Source of the DNA: Leisingera sp. ANG-M7
GTDB lineage: Bacteria > Pseudomonadota > Alphaproteobacteria > Rhodobacterales > Rhodobacteraceae
Reading direction: 5' to 3'
Assembly (NCBI RefSeq): GCF_000813965.1
Contig: NZ_JWLI01000005.1
Location: 186,001 to 250,000 of the forward strand
DNA length: 64,000 bases
Position 1 is the first letter of the stretch; every line of letters begins with the position of its first letter. The notes under the pieces were generated by a model. The model was given only the letters and a program-made list of their open reading frames with translations. It ran no database searches and was not told where the DNA came from. Below, piece by piece: positions 18,055 to 26,188 of this stretch. The position numbers and the translations under genes are program-made.

Positions 18055-19284
18055 CTATCCCTTGTACTTGCTCAAAACCATCGAACCGTTGGTGCCGCCA
18101 AAGCCGAAGCTGTTGGTCATCACCGAGTCGAGGCCAGCGTTTTCCACCAGGCTGGTGGCAATCTCACCCGGCAGGATGCCTTCGGCGAGGGTGTCGACAT
18201 TGATCGACGGCGTAATGAAATCGTTGTCCAGCATCAGGAGACAGAAGATTGCCTCCAGCGCACCGGCCGCACCCTGCGCGTGGCCAGTCATTGATTTTGT
18301 CGAAGAAATCGGCGGCACATTGCCCTCGCCAAAGACACGGCGGGCAGCTTCGACTTCGCCGACATCGCCAACCGGGGTCGAGGTGCCGTGCGCGTTGATG
18401 TAATCCACCTTGCGGCCTTCGGGCAGAGTGGACAGCGCCAGGCGCATCGCCCGCTCGCCGCCTTCGCCGGACGGGGCGACCATATCATGCCCGTCGGAAG
18501 TCGCGGCAAAGCCGGTTACTTCGGCATAGATCTTGGCACCGCGGGCCAGCGCGTGCTCCAGGTCTTCCAGCACCACAATGCCGCCACCGCCGGAGATTAC
18601 AAAACCGTCGCGATCCTGATCAAAGGCGCGGGAGGCTTTCTCCGGCTCGTCGTTCTTTTTGGAGGACATCGCGCCCATGGCGTCGAACAGGCAGCTGAGG
18701 GTCCAGTCCAGTTCCTCGCCGCCGCCTGCAAACATCACGTCCTGCTTGCCCATCATGATCTGCTCCGCCGCATTGCCGATGCAGTGCAGGGAGGTCGAGC
18801 AGGCCGAGGTTATGGAGTAGTTGATGCCCTTGATTTTGAAGGCCGTCGCCAGGTTGGCGGAAATCGTCGAGGACATGCATTTCGGCACAGCAAACGGACC
18901 GATCCGCTTGGTCGCGCCGGACTTCAGAACGGTTTGATGCGCCGTCAGCATGGCAGAAGTCGACGGCCCGCCGGAACCCGCCACCAGACCGGTGCGCTCG
19001 TTCACTACCTGGTCTTCAGACAGGCCCGCATCGGCAATCGCCTGGCTCATCGCGATATGGGCATAGGCAGCACCGGGGCCCATGAAACGCAGGGTGCGCT
19101 TGTCTACGTGCTCGGCGACGTCGATCTTCAGCGTGCCGGCCACTTGGCTGCGGAAGCCATGCTCAGCCATTTCCGGGCTGGCAACGATGCCGGATTTTCC
19201 GGCCTTCAAGGAAGCGGTGACCTCTTCAGCATTGTTCCCGATGGAGGAGACAATCCCCAAACCGGTGACGACGACACGGCGCAT
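18055..19284 (-). CDS. fabB: Beta-ketoacyl-ACP synthase I
   Basis: 409-residue condensing enzyme needed to elongate the unsaturated acyl chain made by FabA. The nucleophilic cysteine is in SITSACSTSLHCIG; the two catalytic histidines are in NAHGTSTPVGD and SMTGHAQGAAG; the C-terminal glycine loop is NSFGFGGTNGS. The partner order fabA-fabB-fabI confirms FabB rather than FabF. A 45-bp spacer follows fabA. Confidence 0.95.
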   Translation of the reverse strand: MRRVVVTGLGIVSSIGNNAEEVTASLKAGKSGIVASPEMAEHGFRSQVAGTLKIDVAEHVDKRTLRFMGPGAAYAHIAMSQAIADAGLSEDQVVNERTGLVAGSGGPSTSAMLTAHQTVLKSGATKRIGPFAVPKCMSSTISANLATAFKIKGINYSITSACSTSLHCIGNAAEQIMMGKQDVMFAGGGEELDWTLSCLFDAMGAMSSKKNDEPEKASRAFDQDRDGFVISGGGGIVVLEDLEHALARGAKIYAEVTGFAATSDGHDMVAPSGEGGERAMRLALSTLPEGRKVDYINAHGTSTPVGDVGEVEAARRVFGEGNVPPISSTKSMTGHAQGAAGALEAIFCLLMLDNDFITPSINVDTLAEGILPGEIATSLVENAGLDSVMTNSFGFGGTNGSMVLSKYKG

Positions 19285-19329
19285 GTGCGTACTCCTGTTT
19301 CTGTGACTTATGTCCTACCGGAAAGCGTA

Positions 19330-19839
19330 TCAGCTTTCAGACAGGGCCACTTTCATATCTTTGACTTGGTAGATCACCTCGCCGTCCGCTTCGACGATGC
19401 CGTCGGCGACGCCCATGGTCAGGCGGCGGGTTTGCACGGCCTTCGTGAAGTTCACTCTGTAGGTCAGCATCTTGCGGTCCGGACGCACCATGCCGGTGAG
19501 CTTCACTTCACCCACACCCAGCGCGTATCCGCGGCCCTGCCAGCCGCGCCAGCCCAGATTGAAGCCGGTCAGCTGCCAAAGGCCGTCCAGGCCTAGACAG
19601 CCGGGCATGATCGGGTTGCCGGGGAAGTGGCAGTCAAAGAACCAAAGGTCCGGGGTGATGTCGAATTCGGCAATCACATGGCCCTTTCCGTGCTCGCCGC
19701 CATCGCCGGAAATCTCGGTGATGCGGTCCATCATCAGCATCGGCGGTGCCGGCAGCTGGGCGTTGCCGGGTCCGAACAACTCGCCCCGCGCGCATTTCAG
19801 CAAATCGTCCTTGTCAAAGCTGCTGGGGTAATCGGCCAT
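19330..19839 (-). CDS. fabA: 3-hydroxydecanoyl-ACP dehydratase/isomerase
   Basis: Makes cis-3-decenoyl-ACP, the branch point to unsaturated fatty acids. 169 residues from the ATG at 19839, matching the family length; an upstream start at 19923 adds 28 residues with no resemblance. The catalytic His is in [17 protein letters not shown] and the Asp in [11 protein letters not shown]. First gene of the fabA-fabB-fabI operon and divergent from irr across 215 bp that contain AT-rich promoter-like sequence (TATATATA near 19869). Confidence 0.95.
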   Translation of the reverse strand: MADYPSSFDKDDLLKCARGELFGPGNAQLPAPPMLMMDRITEISGDGGEHGKGHVIAEFDITPDLWFFDCHFPGNPIMPGCLGLDGLWQLTGFNLGWRGWQGRGYALGVGEVKLTGMVRPDRKMLTYRVNFTKAVQTRRLTMGVADGIVEADGEVIYQVKDMKVALSES

Positions 19840-20054
19840 TCGGGCGCATCTCCTGCCTGAGGTTCGTGTATATATATCTGGATCCCTGTAACACCCGGCG
19901 AAAGGGTCCTGCAAGGGTACCACGCGTCACTTCCTGCAGTGATTGTGCCACAGAAGCCCCGGAAAAGGCTTGCCAGCTGCGAATGAATTTCATTTGAAAA
20001 ACCCCGGGTGTTGCTCCTATATATACGGTCAGCAACGCGACGCAGGACCTGCTC

Positions 20055-20471
20055 ATGACGCCAAACACCGAAGAAGTGGCCACACGCTGGCTGACAGATG
20101 CCGGGCTGAGACCGACCCGGCAGCGGGTCGCGCTTGCCGAATTGCTGGTAGGCGACGGAAAGCACCGCCATATCACTGCGGAAAGCCTGTTCGAGTCGGC
20201 CAAGAAAAACGGTGCCGCGGTGTCTTTGGCCACCGTCTACAACACGCTGCGCGCCTTCTGCGATGCCGGCGTGCTACAGGAAATCCCGCTGGACGGCTCC
20301 AAAAGCTATTTCGACACCAATACCCACGACCACCCCCATTTCTTCTGGGAGGATGAGGGCCGCGTCAGCGATGCCCCCGCGCAGGAACTGGTGATCCACA
20401 AGCTGCCGGAAGCACCGGAAGGGATGGAGATCGCCTCAGTCGATGTGGTGATCCGCCTGCGCAAGGTCTGA
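20055..20471 (+). CDS. irr: Iron response regulator, Fur family
   Basis: 138 residues. The winged helix (about 14-75) contains TAESLFESAKKNGAAVSLATVYN in two key halves, and the dimerisation domain has the Irr hallmark HDHPHFFWEDEG at 91-102. Irr reports iron status through haem and adjusts haem synthesis and iron storage in Rhizobiales and Rhodobacterales (family knowledge). No N-terminal Cys-Pro haem regulatory motif is present, as in rhodobacterial Irr. Genes for haem synthesis (hemF, hemC, hemE) lie later in this window. The 3' end overlaps the convergent LysR gene by 36 bases. Confidence 0.93.
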   Translation: MTPNTEEVATRWLTDAGLRPTRQRVALAELLVGDGKHRHITAESLFESAKKNGAAVSLATVYNTLRAFCDAGVLQEIPLDGSKSYFDTNTHDHPHFFWEDEGRVSDAPAQELVIHKLPEAPEGMEIASVDVVIRLRKV

Positions 20472-21368
20472 GCGGGGCGCGCTCAGCGCCTCTTTCAGAA
20501 CGCCATGCGCCTGATATGCGGCGGAGGTCTCTGGCAGGTCAGCATGTGCAGCCAGAATCACCGGCTCTTCAGCTCTTGCATCGGTGACCCGTATTTCGCA
20601 TAGGGTTTTGCCGTCATAGCTCATCCTGCCAGGCGGCAAGCTGTAGCTGATGCCCACTCCTTCGCCATTTGCCGCGAGACTGCGCAGCAGCTCCAGCGAA
20701 TCCGCCCGGTGCGCAATCCGCGGCACCAGTCCGTGCGTTTTGAAAAGCCCCAGCATATGGTGCACTGACAGACCCTCCTGCGACAGCACCAGCGGGTGCT
20801 CCGCTAGCTCTGCTAGAGAAATGCCGCCGCAGCCGGCCAGCGGATGGTCCGGCGGCACCAGTGCATGCGGTGACAACCGGTCCAGCTCTGCCCGGCTGAA
20901 GCCTGCGTCCAGCCCCAAGTCATAGGTGATCGCCAGATCCGCTTCTCCATTGGACAGGGCATTTATCAGCGGCTCAAAACCGCATGCCCAGTGGCTGATC
21001 TCCACCTCTGGCATGGCAAGACGCAGGGCCTTCAGGGCGGGCGCCAGCAGGAAAGGGGCAAGGTCGGAAAAACAGAGCAGCATCAGCTTCTTTTGCCCGG
21101 CGCCCGCAGCTTTGGGATCCTCCAGAAGGGCAGCCTGTTCCAGCAGCGCCTGGGCTTTCTCGGCAAACAGTCTGCCCTGCGGCGTCATCGCCAGCGCCGC
21201 CCCGCGGCGGCGCAGGAACAGGGAAAGGCCCAGGTGGTCCTCGATCCGGCTCAGCGCTGCGGAAAGCGCAGGCTGACTGACATGCACGGCATCCGCCGCC
21301 GCCGACAAGCTGCCGTGCTGGGCCACGGCGCAGATGTATTCGTAGTGGCGCAAGGTAAGATATAACAT
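20436..21368 (-). CDS. LysR family transcriptional regulator
   Basis: 310 residues. The HTH (residues 4-63) contains GSLSAAADAVHVSQPALSAALSRIEDHLGLSLF in key blocks; the rest is the periplasmic-binding-protein-like effector domain. It is divergent from the PhyH-like dioxygenase across 99 bp that contain a T-N11-A type element, so it probably activates or represses that gene (inference). Its 3' end runs 36 bases into irr on the opposite strand. Confidence 0.92.
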   Translation of the reverse strand: MLYLTLRHYEYICAVAQHGSLSAAADAVHVSQPALSAALSRIEDHLGLSLFLRRRGAALAMTPQGRLFAEKAQALLEQAALLEDPKAAGAGQKKLMLLCFSDLAPFLLAPALKALRLAMPEVEISHWACGFEPLINALSNGEADLAITYDLGLDAGFSRAELDRLSPHALVPPDHPLAGCGGISLAELAEHPLVLSQEGLSVHHMLGLFKTHGLVPRIAHRADSLELLRSLAANGEGVGISYSLPPGRMSYDGKTLCEIRVTDARAEEPVILAAHADLPETSAAYQAHGVLKEALSAPRSDLAQADHHID

Positions 21369-21380
21369 GGGTCGAAGGGT

Positions 21381-21395
21381 ATATTAGTAAGATAT
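21381..21395. promoter_or_regulatory. Candidate LysR-type operator (ATAT-N7-ATAT)
   Basis: A 15-base dyad fitting the T-N11-A pattern of LysR boxes lies 13 bases upstream of the LysR start codon and about 73 bases upstream of the PhyH-like start, in the shared spacer. Position and form support autoregulation and control of the neighbour. Confidence 0.45.
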
Positions 21396-21467
21396 GATTT
21401 GAAACTATGCCCGTGCCGCGGCAGGAATGGCGCATCAGAATTGCATCATTCAGCAGCGGAGGCAGCA

Positions 21468-22265
21468 ATGGTCCATCCCCTCATCACCCCGGAGCATATC
21501 GAACAATTTCAGCGTGATGGCGTTGTGCTGATCCGCGGACTGTTCGCAAACCAGGTTGACCTACTGCGTGCAGGTGTCGCCGCAAACATGGAAAACCCCG
21601 GGCCTTATGCCTCGAACAACGAAAAGGCGGGTCAGACCGGACGGTTCTTTGACGACTACTGCAACTGGACCCGCATTCCTGAGTTCCAGGAAGCCATCGA
21701 GCAGTCGCCCGTGGCCGAAGTCGCTGCCGACCTGATGAAATCCACTTCGGTGCAGATGTTCCATGACCATGTGCTGGTCAAGGAGCCGGGCACCTCCATG
21801 CCGACCCCTTGGCACCAGGATGGCCCTTACTACTTCGTTGAGGGCAAACAGACCATAAGCTTCTGGTCGCCGCTGGACGAGGTGAAGGACGCGACCCTGC
21901 GCTGTGTGGCCGGGTCCCACAAATGGGAGAAAGAAGTGCTGCCGACCCGCTGGGTGTCGGAGGAGGATTTCTTTCCGGACGAGGGCCAGTACATGCCGGT
22001 CCCGGATCCGGATGCCGAAGGCATGACCGTGCTGGAGTACCCGATGCAGCCCGGCGATGCGGTGGCCTTCAACTATAAGATCCTGCACGGCGCCCGCGGC
22101 AATACCTCCACGTCGCGCCGCCGCGCGTTCTCGCTGCGGCTGGTGGGCGACGATGCCCGCTATGTGGAGCGCCCGGGCCGCACCTCGCCGCCGTTTCCGG
22201 GTCACGATATGCAGCCCGGTCAGCGCCTGCGCCAGGACTGGTTCCCGATCCTGCTGCAGCGGTAA
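21468..22265 (+). CDS. Phytanoyl-CoA dioxygenase (PhyH) family protein
   Basis: 265-residue Fe(II)/2-oxoglutarate oxygenase. The iron triad is His116 and Asp118 (WHQDGPYY) plus His207 (YKILHGARGNT); the Arg in TSRRRAFSLR is placed to bind 2-oxoglutarate. Start ATG 21468 with GCGGAGGCAG upstream. Bacterial members hydroxylate diverse small molecules (for example ectoine or mitomycin precursors), and the substrate is not apparent here. The divergent LysR gene suggests substrate-induced expression. Confidence 0.88.
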   Translation: MVHPLITPEHIEQFQRDGVVLIRGLFANQVDLLRAGVAANMENPGPYASNNEKAGQTGRFFDDYCNWTRIPEFQEAIEQSPVAEVAADLMKSTSVQMFHDHVLVKEPGTSMPTPWHQDGPYYFVEGKQTISFWSPLDEVKDATLRCVAGSHKWEKEVLPTRWVSEEDFFPDEGQYMPVPDPDAEGMTVLEYPMQPGDAVAFNYKILHGARGNTSTSRRRAFSLRLVGDDARYVERPGRTSPPFPGHDMQPGQRLRQDWFPILLQR

Positions 22266-22271
22266 AGGGGA

Positions 22272-22306
22272 GGGGGGCTTCAGGCCTGAAGGCCTTCACC
22301 CCCCCC
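22272..22306. terminator. Hairpin between convergent PhyH and radical SAM genes
   Basis: A G6...C6 stem encloses the perfect palindrome CTTCAGGCCTGAAG. It lies right after the PhyH stop codon and runs into the repeat described at 22297, with AT-rich sequence following. Confidence 0.6.
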
Positions 22307-22327
22307 AGAGTATTTGAAAAAGATGAA
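22297..22327. repeat. Dispersed 3'-end motif, copy 1
   Basis: CACCC(n)AGAGTATTT followed by AAAAAGATGAA. A related sequence, CACCCCCAGGATATTTT then GGCCAGATGAA, occurs at 45340. Both lie at the 3' junction of two convergent genes, next to a GC-rich hairpin. Confidence 0.5.
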
Positions 22328-22339
22328 AATCCGCCGGGG

Positions 22340-23380
22340 TTATGTCTTCAGGTCGCGGCGGATGCCCATGTTTTCGGCGTTTGAAAACGAACAAGTCTTG
22401 CAGATGCCGAACTGCTTGAGGAAGCCTCGCTTGCGTGCGCGCGCGGCCTCGTCAGAGCGGTAAGCGGCAAGAAAGCCATCCTTTTCCACATTGGGCAGCT
22501 GAATCACCTGATCGTAATCGATGCAGCACAGTCCCAGATCGCCGTTCCAGAACACCACCGACTGGAACAGCGGCACCGTGCACATGGCATGGCTGGTGTG
22601 GCGCGGGTGGCGGCGCAACTCCTTCTGACGCGGCAGGAAATGGGCAAACTCGCGTTTCTGGTCGGCAGAAGTGTAAGAGCCGATCGAGAAAGTTTTGAAC
22701 CGGACCCGGTCAAAACCGGCCTCCTTGGCCCAGGCCTCCATTTCGTCCATCTGCGGTTCGGAATAGCTGGTCAGCAATGTCTGCAGCACGGTCACCGGAG
22801 ACTTGGAGCCGATCTGTTTTTTAATGTTCAGGAATTCCTCAATGCTGGCCTTGACGTCATCAAAGTCGGAATTGACCCGGTAGGTCTCCTGCGCTTCTTT
22901 GGAAAACCCGTCCATGCAGAGGTTCACCCGGGCGAGGCCGGAACGGATCAGCCGCTCGCTCATCTCCGATGTCAAGCGGGTGGCGTTGGTCGACAGGTAA
23001 GTATCATGGCCGTTTTCATGGGCATAGGCGATAAAATCCGGCAGATCCTTGTGCAGGGTCGGCTCGCCCGAAAAACTGAAATAAATAGCAGGCTTTTCGC
23101 GCTGATCCTTGAAATCGTCGATGATCTTGCGGAACACATGCGGTTTCATCATGCCGCGCTTGCGCTTCATCGCAAACGTCACGGGGCAGACAGGGCAGCG
23201 CAGGTTGCAGCTGTTGGTGGCGTCAATGATGATGATCTTGGGCGGGCGCCGGAAATAGGCCAGGGGCAGGAACCGGGCCAGAAAATGCAATGCCCGCTCA
23301 TGCAGCCCTGGCGGATTCTCTGGCAGGTCCGGCTGCGCAGAGGCCGGACTGAGGTCCGGAGCGGGGGTGAGATCTTGCAT
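22340..23380 (-). CDS. Radical SAM protein with SPASM-like C-terminus
   Basis: 346 residues from the ATG at 23380; longer readings add an unlikely 68-residue leader. The radical SAM cluster is Cys58, Cys62 and Cys65 (CNLRCPVC), followed by FSFSGEPTLHKDL and DTYLSTNATRL. The C-terminal part has further cysteines (MCTVP, LCCIDYD, GICKTCSF) that could hold an auxiliary iron-sulfur cluster. The closest groups act on peptides, sugars or cofactor precursors; no neighbour offers a substrate. It is a single gene, preceded by a 261-bp spacer with no gene. Confidence 0.83.
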   Translation of the reverse strand: MQDLTPAPDLSPASAQPDLPENPPGLHERALHFLARFLPLAYFRRPPKIIIIDATNSCNLRCPVCPVTFAMKRKRGMMKPHVFRKIIDDFKDQREKPAIYFSFSGEPTLHKDLPDFIAYAHENGHDTYLSTNATRLTSEMSERLIRSGLARVNLCMDGFSKEAQETYRVNSDFDDVKASIEEFLNIKKQIGSKSPVTVLQTLLTSYSEPQMDEMEAWAKEAGFDRVRFKTFSIGSYTSADQKREFAHFLPRQKELRRHPRHTSHAMCTVPLFQSVVFWNGDLGLCCIDYDQVIQLPNVEKDGFLAAYRSDEAARARKRGFLKQFGICKTCSFSNAENMGIRRDLKT

Positions 23381-23641
23381 AGGGCTGTCTCCGATTTGTG
23401 CGTGCCGGAACAACCTTAATGGCCTCGGCCCGGGAGGCAAGTGCCTGACTGGTAACGCCGCGTGAGCAAATCGTGTGTCCTGGCCGAAATAATAGCGGTG
23501 GTCCGAGCGCGCGAGTGGGTTACACGCGGCACCCCTCAGGCTAAACAGGCCGGACGACAGCTTACCCCCCGGAAAAACTGTCATCCGGCCCCGCGTTCTC
23601 CGAGGCTGAAAAAAACCCCGGCACGCAGTGTCAGTATGATG

Positions 23642-23815
23642 TTAAACGGGCGGTTTTCCCTTCATCGCGCGCGCAACCATCGCGACAACGAAGAGGATCA
23701 GGAAAATGACGAACAGGATCTTTGCGATGCCGGCAGAGGCGCCCGCGATGCCGCCGAACCCGAGCAGCGCTGCGACCAATGCGATCACCAGAAATGTAAG
23801 TGCCCAACCAAGCAT
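23642..23815 (-). CDS. DUF1328 small membrane protein, copy 1
   Basis: 57 residues from the ATG at 23815, with AAGGAGAAAC just upstream. Two hydrophobic segments (about 2-22 and 30-50) are joined by a [12 protein letters not shown] turn typical of DUF1328 (YtjA-like) proteins, and a short basic tail ARAMKGK follows. A paralogue lies at 25262. An EcfG-type promoter element ends 50 bases upstream, so it is likely induced in the general stress response. Molecular function unknown. Confidence 0.85.
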   Translation of the reverse strand: MLGWALTFLVIALVAALLGFGGIAGASAGIAKILFVIFLILFVVAMVARAMKGKPPV

Positions 23816-23854
23816 GTCGTTTCTCCTTTTCAACGGGGCTGCCGGAAGCAGCGG

Positions 23855-24274
23855 TTAGAACATCAACCCGCAGACACCGGTTTTGTTCCCAGACCGCTCG
23901 TCCGGGGGCATCAGATGCCCCATGATCATTCGCGTCGATACGGGCCTGGAGAGCACCGGCCACCGCAGCATCTGGGATTGCCTTTCCATTTCCCCCTCGG
24001 CTGTACTGCCCATCAGTACCAGCCTTCCACCGCGGCTGCGAACGGTCTGGTCAATCTTCAAGCGGGCTACAATTTCGGAGCCGCACTCCATGAAAGCCAC
24101 TGCGATCCTGCGGTAGCGCGACAGGACCGGCAGCGCCGCTTCCTGGCCCCTGTGCACGCTGATCTCCGCAGCAGGATCAAAGTCCAATATGGCGTCGCAG
24201 ATATCGCAGGTGACCAGATAGTTTCCGGACGCAATCAGGTAGACATGCGCGCCTTCGCGGTTCTGCCGCTCCAT
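23855..24274 (-). CDS. Hypothetical protein, 139 residues
   Basis: ATG at 24274 preceded by GGGGGAGCG. No family recognised with confidence. It starts with a strand-rich region holding a CDIC pair (about residues 23-26), continues with an AEISVHRGQEAALPVLSRYRRIAVAF segment read in short blocks, and ends with a Cys-containing tail (GVCGLMF). There is no signal peptide or membrane segment. It is divergent from the Crp/Fnr gene (87 bp apart), and its last codons contain the promoter of the DUF1328 gene downstream. Probably part of the stress island. Confidence 0.65.
   Translation of the reverse strand: MERQNREGAHVYLIASGNYLVTCDICDAILDFDPAAEISVHRGQEAALPVLSRYRRIAVAFMECGSEIVARLKIDQTVRSRGGRLVLMGSTAEGEMERQSQMLRWPVLSRPVSTRMIMGHLMPPDERSGNKTGVCGLMF
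23865..23889 (-). promoter_or_regulatory. EcfG-type promoter of DUF1328 copy 1
   Basis: On the minus strand GGAAC-N16-GGTT, embedded in the last codons of the 139-residue gene and 50 bases before the DUF1328 start codon. It matches the alphaproteobacterial EcfG consensus GGAAC-N16/17-CGTT except for G at the first -10 base. Confidence 0.65.
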
Positions 24275-24304
24275 AGCTTCGCTCCCCCTAAGGCCTGAGA
24301 TTTT

Positions 24305-24329
24305 GGAACTTTTTGGCCTCGCGCGCATT
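24305..24329 (+). promoter_or_regulatory. Weak EcfG-like element before the Crp/Fnr gene
   Basis: GGAAC-N16-CATT. The -35 is perfect and the spacing is right but the -10 deviates from CGTT at one base. It ends 33 bases before the start codon. Confidence 0.35.
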
Positions 24330-24361
24330 AAACTGTGACATAGAGCCGAAGGGGAAAGACG

Positions 24362-25093
24362 ATGTCTGCGACCGCCTGCCAGAACTGCCCGCTGCGCAAA
24401 CGTGCCATTTTCACGCCAATGTCGCGCGAGGAGGTCGCCTTCACTCAATCCTTTAAAACCGGTGAAATGGTGGTGGATGCAGGCACGACTATCCTGCTGG
24501 AAGGATCAAACAGCCCGCAGCTCTTTACTGTCCTCAAGGGCATGGGCACGCGCTACAAAACCTTGGAAAACGGCCGTCGGCAGGTAATCAATTTTCTGTT
24601 CCCGGGCGATTTTGCCGGTTTGCAGGCGGGGCTGATGGGCGAGATGAAGCATTCCGTCGAAGCCACGACCAGCATGACCCTCTGCGTGTTCCGCCGGTCG
24701 GCAATGTTTGAACTGTTTCAGCATCATCCGGAGCGCGCGTACGACCTGACGTGGATTGCGGCGGTAGAGGAGCATTTCCTTGGCGAGACCATTGCCTCGC
24801 TCGGCCAGCGCGATGCCCGGCAGCGCATCGCCTGGGCGCTTGTTCTGATCTATGAACGGCTTAAGGCTGTCGGGATGGAGGTCAAGAACGCAGTGCCGCT
24901 GCCCTACCGCCAGCAGGACTTGGCGGATGCGCTGGGGCTGTCCCTGGTGCACACAAACAAGATGCTGAAGGCCCTGCGTGATACCAAGCTGGCGGAATGG
25001 CAGAACGGGATGCTGAAGATCAGAAATATCCCGGCGCTCGCCGAAATGGCGCTGATCGAGGAATCCGCCCCTGATGTGCGGCCGCTTATCTGA
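24362..25093 (+). CDS. Crp/Fnr family transcriptional regulator
   Basis: 243 residues. The N-terminus carries C6-x2-C9 in CQNCPLR, the position of the FNR iron-sulfur ligands, but only one further cysteine (TLCVFRR) is present, so a standard four-Cys [4Fe-4S] site is not complete. A beta-roll effector domain (about 30-150) holds VINFLFPGDFAGLQAG; the C-terminal HTH is near 180-205 (QQDLADALGLSLVHTNKMLK in two halves). It lies at the edge of the stress island, upstream of DUF1328 copy 2 and dps. An anaerobic FnrL role is possible but not shown. Confidence 0.88.
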   Translation: MSATACQNCPLRKRAIFTPMSREEVAFTQSFKTGEMVVDAGTTILLEGSNSPQLFTVLKGMGTRYKTLENGRRQVINFLFPGDFAGLQAGLMGEMKHSVEATTSMTLCVFRRSAMFELFQHHPERAYDLTWIAAVEEHFLGETIASLGQRDARQRIAWALVLIYERLKAVGMEVKNAVPLPYRQQDLADALGLSLVHTNKMLKALRDTKLAEWQNGMLKIRNIPALAEMALIEESAPDVRPLI

Positions 25094-25202
25094 CGGGGCT
25101 TCAAGCCGCCTGCCTTCTCGTGTTTGCAATGGAGCAAGTGCAAAGCTCGACGTCTTGCAGGGAGGCCGCAACGATTTTCGGAAAATGTGCTCCCAGTGGA
25201 TT

Positions 25203-25227
25203 GGAACAATTCCAGTGGCCGCGGGTT
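25203..25227 (+). promoter_or_regulatory. EcfG-type promoter of DUF1328 copy 2
   Basis: GGAAC-N16-GGTT, ending 34 bases before the start codon at 25262. It has the same GGTT -10 variant as the promoter of DUF1328 copy 1. Confidence 0.65.
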
Positions 25228-25261
25228 GGGTAGGTGATACCAGCAACAGAAAGGAGATGGC

Positions 25262-25432
25262 ATGCTTTACTGGGCAATTGTCTTCCTGGCCGTTGCAATC
25301 ATCGCCGGCATCTTCGGATTCAGCGGCATTGCCACGGCCTCCGCAGGGATCGCACAGATCTTGTTCTACATCTTCCTGCTGCTCTTCGCGGCAGCGTTGA
25401 TCGTCCGGCTGTTTCGCGGCGCTTCCCGCTGA
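25262..25432 (+). CDS. DUF1328 small membrane protein, copy 2
   Basis: 56 residues: two hydrophobic helices around [14 protein letters not shown] and a basic C-terminus (RLFRGASR). AAAGGAGATGGC lies directly upstream of the ATG. It is clearly paralogous to the 57-residue protein at 23642 and has the same type of promoter, but on the opposite strand. Likely an inner-membrane stress protein of unknown role. Confidence 0.85.
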   Translation: MLYWAIVFLAVAIIAGIFGFSGIATASAGIAQILFYIFLLLFAAALIVRLFRGASR

Positions 25433-25483
25433 CGGCGGTGCGCGGCCAAATGCAGAATTCCTGCATTCTCATTCCCGCCGGGC

Positions 25484-25508
25484 GGAACAATCCCGCCTCG
25501 CCTGCGTT
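25484..25508 (+). promoter_or_regulatory. EcfG promoter of dps
   Basis: GGAAC-N16-CGTT, a full match to the EcfG consensus, ending 40 bases before the dps start codon. Confidence 0.8.
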
Positions 25509-25548
25509 CATCCAATTTAAGCGACCTGCAATAGAAAAGGAGTATCCC

Positions 25549-26046
25549 ATGACTGGCGCACTGACCGCCGTACCAAGCCCCGACAAGGTTGAAACCGGTG
25601 TCAGGGACACCGGCCCGATTGCTGACGGCCTGGCGGACGTGCTCGCAGATACGTACCGTCTGGTTTTCAAGACCCACGCTTGCCACTGGAATGTGGAAGG
25701 CCCAGCCTTCTTCTCGATGCACAAGCTGACCGAAGAGCAATATGAAAACATGTTCTCCGCGGCCGATGACTTGGCAGAACGCATTCGTGCCCTGGGGCAT
25801 CTGGCGCCATCCCGCATGGACGAAGTGCTGAACCGCTCCAAGATCGCGGATCCCAGCGGAGAGCTGAGCGCCGGTGAAATGGCGCAGGATCTGGCCGCAA
25901 GCCATGAGCGGATTGCACAGCGCATGCATGCCCTAGCAGAACTGGCAGGCCGCCGCCGCGACATCGTGACAGAGGATCTGGCAACGGCACGCTCTGCCTT
26001 TCATGAACAGGCCGCCTGGATGCTGCGCGCAATCGCCAAGTCATAG
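25549..26046 (+). CDS. dps: Dps family DNA-binding ferritin-like protein
   Basis: 165 residues from the ATG at 25549 with AAAAGGAGTATCCC upstream. The intersubunit ferroxidase ligands are His46 (HWNVEG), His58, Asp73 and Glu77, with the exact 12-15-4 spacing of Dps proteins. It oxidises Fe(II) with peroxide and stores iron in a dodecamer that protects DNA. The perfect EcfG promoter upstream places it in the general stress regulon. A hairpin terminator follows. Confidence 0.92.
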   Translation: MTGALTAVPSPDKVETGVRDTGPIADGLADVLADTYRLVFKTHACHWNVEGPAFFSMHKLTEEQYENMFSAADDLAERIRALGHLAPSRMDEVLNRSKIADPSGELSAGEMAQDLAASHERIAQRMHALAELAGRRRDIVTEDLATARSAFHEQAAWMLRAIAKS

Positions 26047-26084
26047 TCTTGAATTCTTCTGCGGCTGTGCGTGCACGGCTTAAC

Positions 26085-26119
26085 AAAGCCCCCGGCTGCA
26101 ATCGCGGCCGGGGGCTTTT
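26085..26119 (+). terminator. Intrinsic terminator after dps
   Basis: AAAGCCCCCGGC - 11-base loop - GCCGGGGGCTTTT. It lies between dps (+) and phyR (-) and can serve both strands. Confidence 0.85.
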
Positions 26120-26188
26120 GGCAAAGAACAGAAGAAAACCGGACCGCTGGGCGGTCCGGCCAGGACTTGGACGACTGGTGAGCGGCCT

